A stretch of 64,000 nucleotides of DNA from Kribbella sandramycini (GTDB lineage Bacteria; Actinomycetota; Actinomycetes; Propionibacteriales; Kribbellaceae): contig NZ_JABJRC010000010.1 of assembly GCF_013131805.1 (NCBI RefSeq), positions 186,001 through 250,000 on the forward strand, in the 5' to 3' direction. How positions within the stretch are numbered: the first letter of the stretch is position 1; every line of letters starts with the position of its first letter. The position numbers and the translations under genes were made by a program. Under the pieces are notes generated by a model that was given only the letters and a program-made list of their open reading frames with translations, was not told the DNA's origin and made no database searches. Shown here in pieces: positions 32,022 through 40,156 of this stretch.

Positions 32022-34328
32022 ATGTCCGCGCTGCTTGCACCACAAGCGGTGGATCTTTCGTCGAGCAACACCACTCTGGTGATCGTCGTTGGCGTGATCG
32101 CGATCCTCGCGGTCGCGATCGCGATGGTCTTCCGGAACCAGGTGCTTGCCGCGAACGATGGCACCGAGAACATGAAGACGATCGCCGGTGCGGTCCAGGA
32201 GGGCGCAGCGGCCTTCTTGAACCGGCAGTTCCGGACGTTGTCGATCTTTGCCGTGGTGGCGTTCCTGCTGCTGTTCCTGCTGCCCGCGCACACCGACGGC
32301 GGCAACGAGACCACGCTGAAGATCTTTCGCTCCGTCTTCTTCCTGGTCGGCGCGGGCTTCTCCGCGCTGATCGGCTACCTGGGCATGTGGCTCGCGACGC
32401 GCGCCAACGTCCGGGTCGCCGCGGCGGCCCGGGACGAAGGCCGCGAGCCGGCCATGCGGGTCGCGTTCCGCACCGGCGGCACGGTCGGCATGTTCACCGT
32501 CGGTCTGGGTCTGCTCGGCGCGGCGCTGGTGGTGTTCCTCTTCAAGGGCGACGCTCCGACCGTGCTCGAGGGCTTCGGCTTCGGCGCCGCGATGCTCGCG
32601 ATGTTCATGCGAGTCGGCGGCGGTATCTTCACCAAGGCCGCCGACGTCGGCGCCGACCTGGTCGGCAAGGTCGAGCAGAACATCCCCGAGGACGACCCCC
32701 GGAACGCCGCGACGATCGCCGACAACGTCGGTGACAACGTGGGTGACTGCGCCGGTATGGCCGCGGACCTGTTCGAGTCGTACGCCGTCATGCTGGTGGC
32801 GTCGCTGATCCTGGGTAAGGCCGCCTTCGGCGAGCAGGGCCTGGTGTTCCCGCTGATCGTGCCGGCCATCGGCACCATCACCGCCGTCATCGGCGTCTTC
32901 CTGACCCGGCCGCGGAGCAACGAGAACGGCCTGCGCACGATCAACCGCGCGTTCTACATCTCCGCGGTGATCTCCGGTGTGCTCTGCGCGGTGGCGGCCT
33001 TCGCCTACCTGCCGAGCAGCTTCGCCGACCTGACCGGCGCCGCCGGGACCCCGATCGCCGGCTACGACGGCGACCCGCGGATCATCGCGACCGTCTCGGT
33101 GCTGATCGGTATCGTGCTGGCCGCCGTCATCCTGGCGCTGACCGGCTACTACACCGGTACCGAGGACAAGCCCGTCCAGGACGTCGGCAAGACGTCGCTG
33201 ACCGGTGCGGCCACGGTCATCCTGTCCGGTATCTCGGTCGGCTTCGAGTCCGCCGTCTACACCGCGGTCGTGATCGCCGCGGCCGTGTACGGCGCCTTCC
33301 TGGTGGGTGGCTCCGGTGTCGTCGCGCTGTTCGCGATCGCGCTGGCCGGCTGCGGTCTGCTGACCACCGTCGGCGTCATCGTCGCGATGGACACCTTCGG
33401 CCCGGTCTCCGACAACGCGCAGGGCATCGCCGAGATGTCCGGTGACGTGGACGGCGAAGCGGCCCAGATCCTCACCGAGCTGGACGCCGTCGGCAACACC
33501 ACCAAGGCCATCACCAAGGGCATCGCGATCGCCACCGCCGTACTGGCGGCGACCGCGCTGTTCGGCTCCTACACCGACGCGATCCGGTCCTCGCTGGCGG
33601 AGAACTACGCCAAGTTCGAGGCCGACGCGCTGGTCTTCAACCCGGGCACGCTGGTCGGTCTGATCCTCGGTGCGGCCGTCGTGTTCATGTTCTCCGGGCT
33701 TGCCGTCAACGCCGTCGGCCGCGCCGCCGGCGCCGTGGTCTACGAGGTTCGCCGCCAGTTCCGCGACATCCCCGGGATCATGGAGGGCACCGGCAAGCCG
33801 GAGTACGGCAAGGTCGTCGACATCTGCACCAAGGACTCGCTGCGTGAGCTGGCGACCCCGGGTCTGCTGGCGCTGACCGCTCCGATCGCCGTCGGCTTCG
33901 GCCTCGGCGCCGGGGCCCTGGCCGGCTACCTGGCCGGCGCGATCGGCGCCGGTACGCTGATGGCGGTCTTCCTGGCCAACTCCGGTGGCGCGTGGGACAA
34001 CGCCAAGAAGCTGGTCGAGGACGGTAACCACGGCGGCAAGGGCTCGCCCGCGCACGAGGCCACCATCATCGGTGACACCGTCGGCGACCCGTTCAAGGAC
34101 ACCGCCGGCCCGGCCATCAACCCGCTGATCAAGGTGATGAACCTGGTCTCCGTGCTGATCGCACCGGCCGTCGTCGGCCTGTCGGCCATCGGCAGCGACA
34201 CCAACACGCCGCTGCGGATCGGCATCGCCGTCGCCGCCGTGGTCGTGCTGGCCGTGGCCGTAGTCATCTCCAAGCGGCGGGAGTCGGTCATCGCCGACAC
34301 CCCGGCGGAGACGAACGTCGCCGCGTAA
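32022..34328 (+). CDS. hppA: Membrane-bound H+-translocating pyrophosphatase
   Basis: 768 residues from ATG 32022, with AAGGAGG just upstream. It couples PPi hydrolysis to proton export and has about sixteen membrane segments. Substrate motifs are complete: GGGIFTKAADVGADLVGKVE, DNVGDNVGDCAGMAADLFES, and near the end DTVGDPFKDTAGPAINPLIK. The segment GNTTKAITKG has Lys where K+-dependent enzymes have Ala, so this is the K+-independent type, which pumps H+. It should recover energy from biosynthetic PPi. It stands alone, with its own promoter, leader hairpin and strong terminator. Confidence 0.97.
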   Translation: MSALLAPQAVDLSSSNTTLVIVVGVIAILAVAIAMVFRNQVLAANDGTENMKTIAGAVQEGAAAFLNRQFRTLSIFAVVAFLLLFLLPAHTDGGNETTLKIFRSVFFLVGAGFSALIGYLGMWLATRANVRVAAAARDEGREPAMRVAFRTGGTVGMFTVGLGLLGAALVVFLFKGDAPTVLEGFGFGAAMLAMFMRVGGGIFTKAADVGADLVGKVEQNIPEDDPRNAATIADNVGDNVGDCAGMAADLFESYAVMLVASLILGKAAFGEQGLVFPLIVPAIGTITAVIGVFLTRPRSNENGLRTINRAFYISAVISGVLCAVAAFAYLPSSFADLTGAAGTPIAGYDGDPRIIATVSVLIGIVLAAVILALTGYYTGTEDKPVQDVGKTSLTGAATVILSGISVGFESAVYTAVVIAAAVYGAFLVGGSGVVALFAIALAGCGLLTTVGVIVAMDTFGPVSDNAQGIAEMSGDVDGEAAQILTELDAVGNTTKAITKGIAIATAVLAATALFGSYTDAIRSSLAENYAKFEADALVFNPGTLVGLILGAAVVFMFSGLAVNAVGRAAGAVVYEVRRQFRDIPGIMEGTGKPEYGKVVDICTKDSLRELATPGLLALTAPIAVGFGLGAGALAGYLAGAIGAGTLMAVFLANSGGAWDNAKKLVEDGNHGGKGSPAHEATIIGDTVGDPFKDTAGPAINPLIKVMNLVSVLIAPAVVGLSAIGSDTNTPLRIGIAVAAVVVLAVAVVISKRRESVIADTPAETNVAA

Positions 34329-34345
34329 CGACGCCGTACCACAGT

Positions 34346-34382
34346 GAACGGCCCGCCGGACAGACTGTCCGGCGGGCCGTTC
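34346..34382 (+). terminator. hppA terminator
   Basis: GAACGGCCCGCCGGACA (34346-34362) pairs over 17 bp with TGTCCGGCGGGCCGTTC (34366-34382), loop GAC, 18 bases after the hppA stop. Confidence 0.88.
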
Positions 34383-34388
34383 GCCATT

Positions 34389-34394
34389 TACGGT
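34389..34394 (+). promoter_or_regulatory. Leaderless -10 of the sortase-fusion gene
   Basis: TACGGT, six bases before GTG 34401 and directly behind the hppA terminator. No -35 element is evident because the terminator stem occupies that place. Confidence 0.5.
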
Positions 34395-34400
34395 TGAGGG

Positions 34401-35603
34401 GTGAAACTACTGCGGGTACCGGCTGCGCTGCTGCTCGTCGCGGCCGGCGTGCTCGGCGCGACCCAGCCGGCGAGCGCCGCCACGCCCGCGGACGGCGCCT
34501 ATCTCGCGCCCGCGCACCAGCTCAACCTGACGATCATCGCGGCCGCCCGGACCGCGGTCACCCAGGGCAGCACGCCCTGTATCCGCAAAGTCGCGGCCCA
34601 GCTGGAGCGCGACCACCTGAAACTCGCCGCCCAGGAGACCGTCGTCGCCGCCCGCGTCGACCTGGAGCTCCCGACCACGGTCTCGACCGACGAGCGCCGC
34701 CAACTGATCACGCTGGCCGCGAAATCCGGTAAGGACGGGTACGACGCCGCCTGGATGAGCTTCCAGCGGCAGTTGCACCAGGACTACCTGAAACTGATCG
34801 CCGGTGACGCCCCGAAGGAGGCCTCGCCGGCTGTCGAGGCGGTGGCCAACGGCGCCAAACCGGTGGTCGAGATGGATCTGCGGCTGGTCGGCCCCGGCCA
34901 GTGCAAGGCCCAGGTCCGGCCGCCGTCCGTGGACACCGGCACCGGCGGCATGGTCGCCGACGCCAAGGAAACGCGCACCCGGGCCGCGCTCGGCCTGGTC
35001 GTCCTCGGTCTGCTGCTCCTGCTCGTCGGCAAGTCGGTATCGGTCCGCCGCCGCCTGCTCGGCATCGGCGCGCTGGCGGCCGGTCTGGTGATGATGTTCG
35101 GCGGGACGGTCCGCGACACCGGCTCGGTCCCGCAGGCGGCAGCCGGGCCGCAGGCGCGGGAAGCTGCCGTACCTCCAGTTCAGTTGAAGGTGCCCGGTCT
35201 GATGGACGTGAAGGTGCAGGCGGTCGCCACCGCCGGGGACGGGCGGCTGGAGGTGCCGACCAAGGGCGACGTGGGCTGGTGGGCGGCAGGCGCCGCACCG
35301 GGCGCTCAAGGCGGCACTGTGCTGCTCGCCGGACATGTGGACACGGCCGCCGGCCGTGGCGTGTTCGCGCAGCTGGAGAAGGTGCCGATGGACGCGCGGG
35401 TCGCAGTGACCGACGGCGCGGGCGAGCAGCACTGGTACCGCATCGTCGCGCGGCGTACGTACAAGCAGGACAACCTCCCGCCGGACCTGTTCAACGGCGC
35501 GATGAAGCCGCGGCTGGCCCTGGTCACCTGCACCGGCAGCTACGACCACAAGGCGAAGAAGTACAGCCACAACCTGGTGCTGTACGGCGAACCGCTGGAC
35601 TGA
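34401..35603 (+). CDS. DUF4142-like domain fused to a class F sortase
   Basis: 400 residues. Signal peptide (LLRVPAALLLVAAGVLGATQ, cleavage after ASA); an exported helical domain, residues ~32-150 (QLNLTIIAAARTAVTQGSTP, VAAQLERDHLKLAAQETVVA), that resembles DUF4142 ferritin-like bundles; two membrane segments (~194-212, ~218-236); then a sortase core with LLAGHVDTAAGRGVF (His ~312) and LALVTCTGSYD (Cys ~376). The Arg usually found before the terminal YxxN strand is not evident (KKYSHNLVLYG). Sortases join proteins through a Cys thioester; class F substrates are mostly unknown. This order, bundle-TM-TM-sortase, is not one I recognise from standard families. Confidence 0.78.
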   Translation: MKLLRVPAALLLVAAGVLGATQPASAATPADGAYLAPAHQLNLTIIAAARTAVTQGSTPCIRKVAAQLERDHLKLAAQETVVAARVDLELPTTVSTDERRQLITLAAKSGKDGYDAAWMSFQRQLHQDYLKLIAGDAPKEASPAVEAVANGAKPVVEMDLRLVGPGQCKAQVRPPSVDTGTGGMVADAKETRTRAALGLVVLGLLLLLVGKSVSVRRRLLGIGALAAGLVMMFGGTVRDTGSVPQAAAGPQAREAAVPPVQLKVPGLMDVKVQAVATAGDGRLEVPTKGDVGWWAAGAAPGAQGGTVLLAGHVDTAAGRGVFAQLEKVPMDARVAVTDGAGEQHWYRIVARRTYKQDNLPPDLFNGAMKPRLALVTCTGSYDHKAKKYSHNLVLYGEPLD

Positions 35604-35819
35604 CCCATCTGGGAGTGACTACCACTCTCGGGGGTGCTCGGGGTCCGGGTCAGGGGTTCAACCGATACAGCTCTCGCCGCTCGTTCGCCAGAATCAACCC
35701 ACGGGTGGACACACCGGATCCGCCCCGGGTTCGATGATTACGGCGGTCCGTCCCACGATACTGAGACGGACACAGCCGCCCGCACTTTACTGGCGCGTCC
35801 CCGAACGAGGAGTACGGCG

Positions 35820-36818
35820 ATGATCGAGGCACAAGGCCTCACCAAGCGATACGGCGCAACCGTTGCCGTTGACAACCTGTCGTTCGAGGTGAAACCCGGC
35901 AAGGTGACCGGCTTCCTGGGCCCGAACGGGGCCGGCAAGTCCACCACCATGCGGATGATCCTCGGCCTGGACACCCCGACCTCCGGTACCGTCACGATCG
36001 ACGGGCAGCGCTACCGGGACCTGCACCAGCCGCTGACCAAGGTCGGCGCGCTGCTCGACGCCAAATGGGTGCACCCGAACCGGTCCGCCCGCGCCCACCT
36101 GATGTGGATGGCGGCGTCCAACAAGCTGCCGAAGTCGAGTGTCGACCGCGCGCTGGAGATGGTCGGCCTGACGTCGGTCGCCAACAAGCGGGCCGGCGCC
36201 TTCTCGCTCGGTATGTCGCAGCGGCTCGGCATCGCCGGCGCCCTGCTCGGCGACCCGGGCGTCCTGCTCTTCGACGAGCCGGTGAACGGTCTCGACCCCG
36301 AGGGCATCGTCTGGATCCGTAACTTCATGCACCGGCTGGCCGACGAGGGCCGGACGGTCCTGGTCTCCAGCCACCTGCTGTCCGAGATGGCGCTCACCGC
36401 CGAGGAGCTGGTCGTCATCGGCCGCGGCCGGCTGATCGCCCAGAGCTCCACCCAGGAGTTCGTCGACCGCGCCAGCGGCACCACGGTCAAGGTCCGGACG
36501 CCGGAGCTCGACAAGCTGGCCGCCGTCCTGCAGGGCCAGCAGCTCAAGACCCGGATCGAGGACGTCGGGGAGCAGGGCAAGGTCCTGTTCGTCGAGGGCG
36601 ACCTGACCACCGACCAGGTCGGTGAGGCCGCCGCCGCGCACGGCATCGTGCTGCACGAGCTGAGCCTGCAGCGCGGCTCGCTGGAGGCGGCGTTCATGCA
36701 GATGACCGGTGACTCGGTCCAGTACCACGCACAGGACGACGTCGCCGCGGTGACGCACGTGAACCTCGAGGCCCCGTCGGGCGCCGAGGTGGCCGCGGGG
36801 CCGAAGGAGGACAACTGA
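35820..36818 (+). CDS. ABC transporter ATPase, CcmA/NatA-like exporter type
   Basis: 332 residues from ATG 35820, with GAGGAG upstream. Walker A GFLGPNGAGKSTT, signature FSLGMSQRLGIAGALLGDP, Walker B VLLFDEPVNGLDPEGI, switch His in VLVSSHLLSEM. The C-terminal ~110 residues are the accessory domain of this drug/peptide export group. It is followed after one base by its permease gene. Substrate unknown; related systems export antibiotics or bacteriocins and give self-resistance. The 216-base gap before it holds no gene and no clear promoter. Confidence 0.92.
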   Translation: MIEAQGLTKRYGATVAVDNLSFEVKPGKVTGFLGPNGAGKSTTMRMILGLDTPTSGTVTIDGQRYRDLHQPLTKVGALLDAKWVHPNRSARAHLMWMAASNKLPKSSVDRALEMVGLTSVANKRAGAFSLGMSQRLGIAGALLGDPGVLLFDEPVNGLDPEGIVWIRNFMHRLADEGRTVLVSSHLLSEMALTAEELVVIGRGRLIAQSSTQEFVDRASGTTVKVRTPELDKLAAVLQGQQLKTRIEDVGEQGKVLFVEGDLTTDQVGEAAAAHGIVLHELSLQRGSLEAAFMQMTGDSVQYHAQDDVAAVTHVNLEAPSGAEVAAGPKEDN

Positions 36819-36819
36819 C

Positions 36820-37569
36820 ATGTCGGTGATCACTGTCGAGCGGATCAAGCTCTTCTCCACCCGCTCACCGTGGTGGTGCATGATCGTCGCCGCCGTGCTG
36901 ACGCTCGGACTGGCGGCGCTGGCCTCCGCGTTCACCGAGGGACAGGTCACCATCGGTCTGACCCAGGGTGGCGCTCAGCTCAGTCAGATGGTGATGATGG
37001 TGATGGCGGCTCTCGCGGTCACCACCGAGTACCGCTTCGGCACCATCCGGACCAGCTTCCAGGCGGTGCCTCAGCGGGCGGCCCTGCTGCTCGGTAAGAC
37101 CACCGTGGTCGCCGTGCTGTCGGCGCTGGTCGGCCTGATCGCGTCGTTCGGCGCGTGGGGTATCGGTAATGTGTTCGGCGGCGGCTCGGACCTGGCCATC
37201 GACACCGGTGCGGAATGGCGGCTGCTGGCCGGCCAGGGCATCGTGTTCGCGCTGTCCGCGGTCATCGCGGTGGCGATCGGCATCCTGATCCGGCAGAGCG
37301 CCGGTGCGATCGCGATCCTGATCCTGTGGCCGCTGCTGGTCGAGAACCTGCTGAACCTGATCCCCAAGGTCGGCGACGACATGTCGCGCTGGTCGCCGTT
37401 CCAGAACGCCGCGTCCTTCCTGAACCAGGGCCAGGACTTCGGTATCGAAGGCGCCGGCGGCCCGTCGCAGTACGCGCTGACTCCGGGGTGGGCGCTGCTC
37501 TACTTCGCCGCCTGGGCGGTGGCGTTGATGGCGATCGCCTTGTTCTCCGCGAGCAAGCGCGACGCGTAA
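36820..37569 (+). CDS. ABC transporter permease (ABC-2 type)
   Basis: 249 residues with six predicted membrane segments (WWCMIVAAVLTLGLAALASA first, YFAAWAVALMAIALFSASKR last). The cytoplasmic start MSVITVERIKLFSTRSPWW and the segment TTEYRFGTIRTSFQAVPQRA are typical of ABC-2 permeases related to NatB and bacitracin-type exporters. It begins directly after the ATPase stop and forms a two-gene unit with it. Confidence 0.88.
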   Translation: MSVITVERIKLFSTRSPWWCMIVAAVLTLGLAALASAFTEGQVTIGLTQGGAQLSQMVMMVMAALAVTTEYRFGTIRTSFQAVPQRAALLLGKTTVVAVLSALVGLIASFGAWGIGNVFGGGSDLAIDTGAEWRLLAGQGIVFALSAVIAVAIGILIRQSAGAIAILILWPLLVENLLNLIPKVGDDMSRWSPFQNAASFLNQGQDFGIEGAGGPSQYALTPGWALLYFAAWAVALMAIALFSASKRDA

Positions 37570-37608
37570 CAGAAAAGCCCGGCCGGGCTGAGGGGTCCTG
37601 GCCGCGTG

Positions 37609-37640
37609 ACGGCCCGTGGAACTCACGTTCCACGGGCCGT
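37609..37640 (+). terminator. Terminator of the ABC exporter operon
   Basis: ACGGCCCGTGGAAC (37609-37622) pairs with GTTCCACGGGCCGT (37627-37640), loop TCAC, followed by TTGCTTCT. Confidence 0.85.
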
Positions 37641-37652
37641 TTGCTTCTGCGT

Positions 37653-37658
37653 TAACCT
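37653..37658 (+). promoter_or_regulatory. Leaderless -10 of the DUF2785 gene
   Basis: TAACCT, seven bases before ATG 37666, twelve bases after the exporter terminator. Confidence 0.5.
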
Positions 37659-37665
37659 TCCGCGC

Positions 37666-38454
37666 ATGACTGATTGGGCGCGGGTGCGCGCCGACGACTT
37701 CGCCGTCCCGGCCGACCGGCCGTTACCCGAGCTGGTCGCGGAGTTGTCGGAGCTGCTGCGCTCGCCGGATCCGCTGGTCCGCGACGGTCAGGCGTACGCC
37801 GTCCTCGCGACCTGGATCGGGCGCGACGTGCTGTCCGCGGACGAGCTGGTCGCGCTGGGCGATCAGATGGTCGAGCGCTTCGGCGACGCCGAGATCCAGG
37901 CCCGGACGTTCGCGCCGCTGATCCTGGACTGCATCGTGTCGGCCGGCGCCTACGAGGCGCGGTGGGTGCCGCCGTTCGAACGCTGGTACGTCGGCGAGAC
38001 CGACCTGCGCGGTCAGGACGCCGACCTCGGCTGGCTGCACGCGGTCGCGCACGGCGCCGATCTGCTCGGCACGTTCGGGCTGCATCCGGCGGTCGAGCCG
38101 GTGGAGATGCTCCGGCTCGGGATCGGCCGGCTGTTGACGCCGACGACGTACGTGCTGCGGGACATGGAGGACGACCGGCTGAGCTACGCGCTCGCGCTGA
38201 CGCTGACCCGGCCCGAGCTGACCGAAGTCGACGCGATCGGTTGGCTGGATCCGGCGTACGCGGGGCTGGTGTTGCCGACCGAAGTGATCAGTCCGCTGAC
38301 GACGAACACCCTGCGGACGTTGCGCGCGCTCTACCTGCTGGTCGATCGCGGCGTCCGGCTGCCGAACGGGAAAGTTGCCCAGGCCCCGTATCGCGAGCAG
38401 GTCAAGACAAAGCTGGCCGATGTTGTCGCGGTGGTGAATCGCACGTATTTCTGA
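37666..38454 (+). CDS. DUF2785 family protein
   Basis: 262 residues, soluble. The sequence (RSPDPLVRDGQAYAVLATWI, RTFAPLILDCIVSAGAYEAR, DLGWLHAVAHGADLLGTFGL, LRTLRALYLLVDRGVRLPNG) follows the all-helical DUF2785 pattern, which contains a conserved GWxHAxAHGAD motif. No catalytic function is established; the His-rich HAVAHGAD suggests a metal or ligand site. The start is fixed by the leaderless -10; an upstream frame reaching into the terminator is not credible. Confidence 0.8.
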   Translation: MTDWARVRADDFAVPADRPLPELVAELSELLRSPDPLVRDGQAYAVLATWIGRDVLSADELVALGDQMVERFGDAEIQARTFAPLILDCIVSAGAYEARWVPPFERWYVGETDLRGQDADLGWLHAVAHGADLLGTFGLHPAVEPVEMLRLGIGRLLTPTTYVLRDMEDDRLSYALALTLTRPELTEVDAIGWLDPAYAGLVLPTEVISPLTTNTLRTLRALYLLVDRGVRLPNGKVAQAPYREQVKTKLADVVAVVNRTYF

Positions 38455-38478
38455 GCCGGGTAAGGCTACCCTGGGTTG

Positions 38479-38634
38479 ATGGGGGCCGGGGGCACGTTCA
38501 GCACAACAGCCGTGGGGCGGTTCGCGCATCCGACTTTCGGCGGTGTTTTCCCTGGTTCGTCCCCGAGATCGGCTCGGGCGCGGGCCCGGGACCGGTACAG
38601 GTTGATACCTGTGGATGCGGCGCCGGCGCCGTGA
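38479..38634 (+). CDS. Possible leaderless 51-residue protein
   Basis: The frame starts MGAGGTFSTTAVGRFAHPTF and ends in an Arg-rich stretch (PRSARARARDRYRLIPVD) before APAP. TACCCT lies exactly six bases before its ATG, the same arrangement as at the proven-looking leaderless genes. No family is recognised. Codon use is mixed, so it may be noncoding; nothing else explains this 340-base gap apart from the repeats upstream of the P450 gene. Confidence 0.35.
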   Translation: MGAGGTFSTTAVGRFAHPTFGGVFPGSSPRSARARARDRYRLIPVDAAPAP

Positions 38635-38668
38635 CAGTGTCAGTAGGACACGACCGTGGTCCCCTCCC

Positions 38669-38711
38669 ATGGTGGTGCCAACGCCACTACCTGAAGTAGT
38701 GCCAACACCAT
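38669..38711. promoter_or_regulatory. Nested inverted repeat upstream of the P450 gene
   Basis: ATGGTG (38669-38674) and CACCAT (38706-38711) enclose CACTAC (38685-38690) and GTAGTG (38696-38701); GTGCCAAC occurs twice inside (starts 38674 and 38699). It could be an operator or an mRNA hairpin; the P450 start follows ~85 bases on. Confidence 0.45.
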
Positions 38712-38794
38712 CAGATTCTGGTCCTCGGCGACGTTAACTTTTGGTTGACGAAAGCCGTCGGGGGCAGGCAGGGCAGAGAGGGCGCGTGGAAGTC

Positions 38795-40099
38795 ATGGTT
38801 GCGACATACCTGAAGAAATGGGTGGGCAACCGGATCTTGAGCAGGACCACCGGTAAAGGTGGGCTCAACCTGTCGAAGATGCGGATGTTCCCGCCCCAGG
38901 TCTCGATGCCGCTGCGCAGGCACGGGCTGGACCCGGTGCCCGCGCTGGGGGAGGCCCGGGAGACTGATCCCGTGCACCGGCTGGCGCACCTGTTCGGCCT
39001 GACCGTCTGGCTGGTGACCGGGCATGCCGAGGCGAAGGCGGTCCTCGCCGATACGACGAACTTCAGCAACGACATCCGGCCGATGGTCGGCTCGGACCCG
39101 AACCGGCCGTCCGAAGGGATCGGCGGGCTGGGGTTCACCGATCCGCCGGACCACACCCGGTTGCGCAAGCTGCTCACCCCGGAGTTCACCAAACGCCGGC
39201 TGGCCCGGCTGGAGCCGGCGATCGAGAAGATCGTCAACGACCAGCTGGATCTGATGGAGGCCAAAGGGCCGGTCGCCGATATCGTCGCCGACTTCTCGTT
39301 CAACGTGCCGTTCCTGCTGATCGCCGATCTGCTCGGCGTCGAGGAGCAGGACCGCGATCGGTTCCGCGCGCTCGGCCCGGCCCGGTTCGACCTGTCCGGC
39401 GGCGGGATCGGGGTATTCGGTTCGGCCAGTGAGTCGCGCGAGTTCCTGTTCGAGATCGTCCGCAAACAGCGCACGAATCCGGGGGACGGGCTGATCGGCT
39501 CGATCATCCGCACGCAGGGGGACGAGATCGACGACATCGAGCTCGGTGGTCTTGCGGACGGCGTCTTCCTCGGCGGCTACGAGACCTCGGCCAGCATGCT
39601 CGCCCTCGGCACGCTGGTGCTGCTGCGCAACCCCGAGCACTTCGAGCGGATCCGGACCGAGCCGGGCGCGGTCGACGTCATCGTCGAAGAGCTGTTGCGC
39701 TATCTGGCCGTCGTCCAGGTCGCGTTCCCGCGGTTTGCGAGGCACGATCAGGAGCTGTTCGGCAAACAGGTCAAGAAGGGCGATCTGGTTGCGGTCTCGC
39801 TGTCCGGCGCCGATCGGGACAAGCAGGTTTTCGGATTGGATGCCGAGGACTTCTACCCGCGCCGGGCCGCACCGGCCGCGCACCTTGCTTTCGGACACGG
39901 GATGCACCGCTGCGTCGGGGCCGAGCTGGCCCGGATGGAGCTGCGGGCCGCGTTCACCGCGCTGGCGCATCGCTTCCCCGATCTGGCCCTCGCCGTCCCC
40001 GAGGAGCAGCTCCGCTTCCGCGAGTTCTCGATCGTGTACGGCGTCGAGACGCTGCCCGTCCACCTGCACGCCGTCGGCACCCGCCAAGCCGCCGGCTGA
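38795..40099 (+). CDS. Cytochrome P450
   Basis: 434 residues from ATG 38795; GTG 38786 is an alternative since AGAGAGG lies 38775-38781. Soluble bacterial P450: the C-helix region PDHTRLRKLLTPEFT, the I-helix oxygen-activation motif LGGYETSASM (~261), ExxR as EELLR (~298), and the haem-Cys loop FGHGMHRCVGAELARM (Cys ~373). It inserts one oxygen atom into an unknown small molecule, using ferredoxin from elsewhere; no redox partner is adjacent. The sequence SGADRDKQVFGLDAEDFYPR is typical for the region before the Cys loop. Confidence 0.93.
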   Translation: MVATYLKKWVGNRILSRTTGKGGLNLSKMRMFPPQVSMPLRRHGLDPVPALGEARETDPVHRLAHLFGLTVWLVTGHAEAKAVLADTTNFSNDIRPMVGSDPNRPSEGIGGLGFTDPPDHTRLRKLLTPEFTKRRLARLEPAIEKIVNDQLDLMEAKGPVADIVADFSFNVPFLLIADLLGVEEQDRDRFRALGPARFDLSGGGIGVFGSASESREFLFEIVRKQRTNPGDGLIGSIIRTQGDEIDDIELGGLADGVFLGGYETSASMLALGTLVLLRNPEHFERIRTEPGAVDVIVEELLRYLAVVQVAFPRFARHDQELFGKQVKKGDLVAVSLSGADRDKQVFGLDAEDFYPRRAAPAAHLAFGHGMHRCVGAELARMELRAAFTALAHRFPDLALAVPEEQLRFREFSIVYGVETLPVHLHAVGTRQAAG

Positions 40100-40109
40100 A
40101 CACGCACTG

Positions 40110-40146
40110 AAGCCGCCGCTCCCCGGATGCCGGGGAGCGGCGGCTT
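40110..40146. terminator. Bidirectional terminator between P450 and DHA2 genes
   Basis: AAGCCGCCGCTCCCCGG (40110-40126) pairs over 17 bp with CCGGGGAGCGGCGGCTT (40130-40146), loop ATG. Both genes end within 11 bases of it. Confidence 0.88.
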
Positions 40147-40156
40147 GGTTGTGTGG

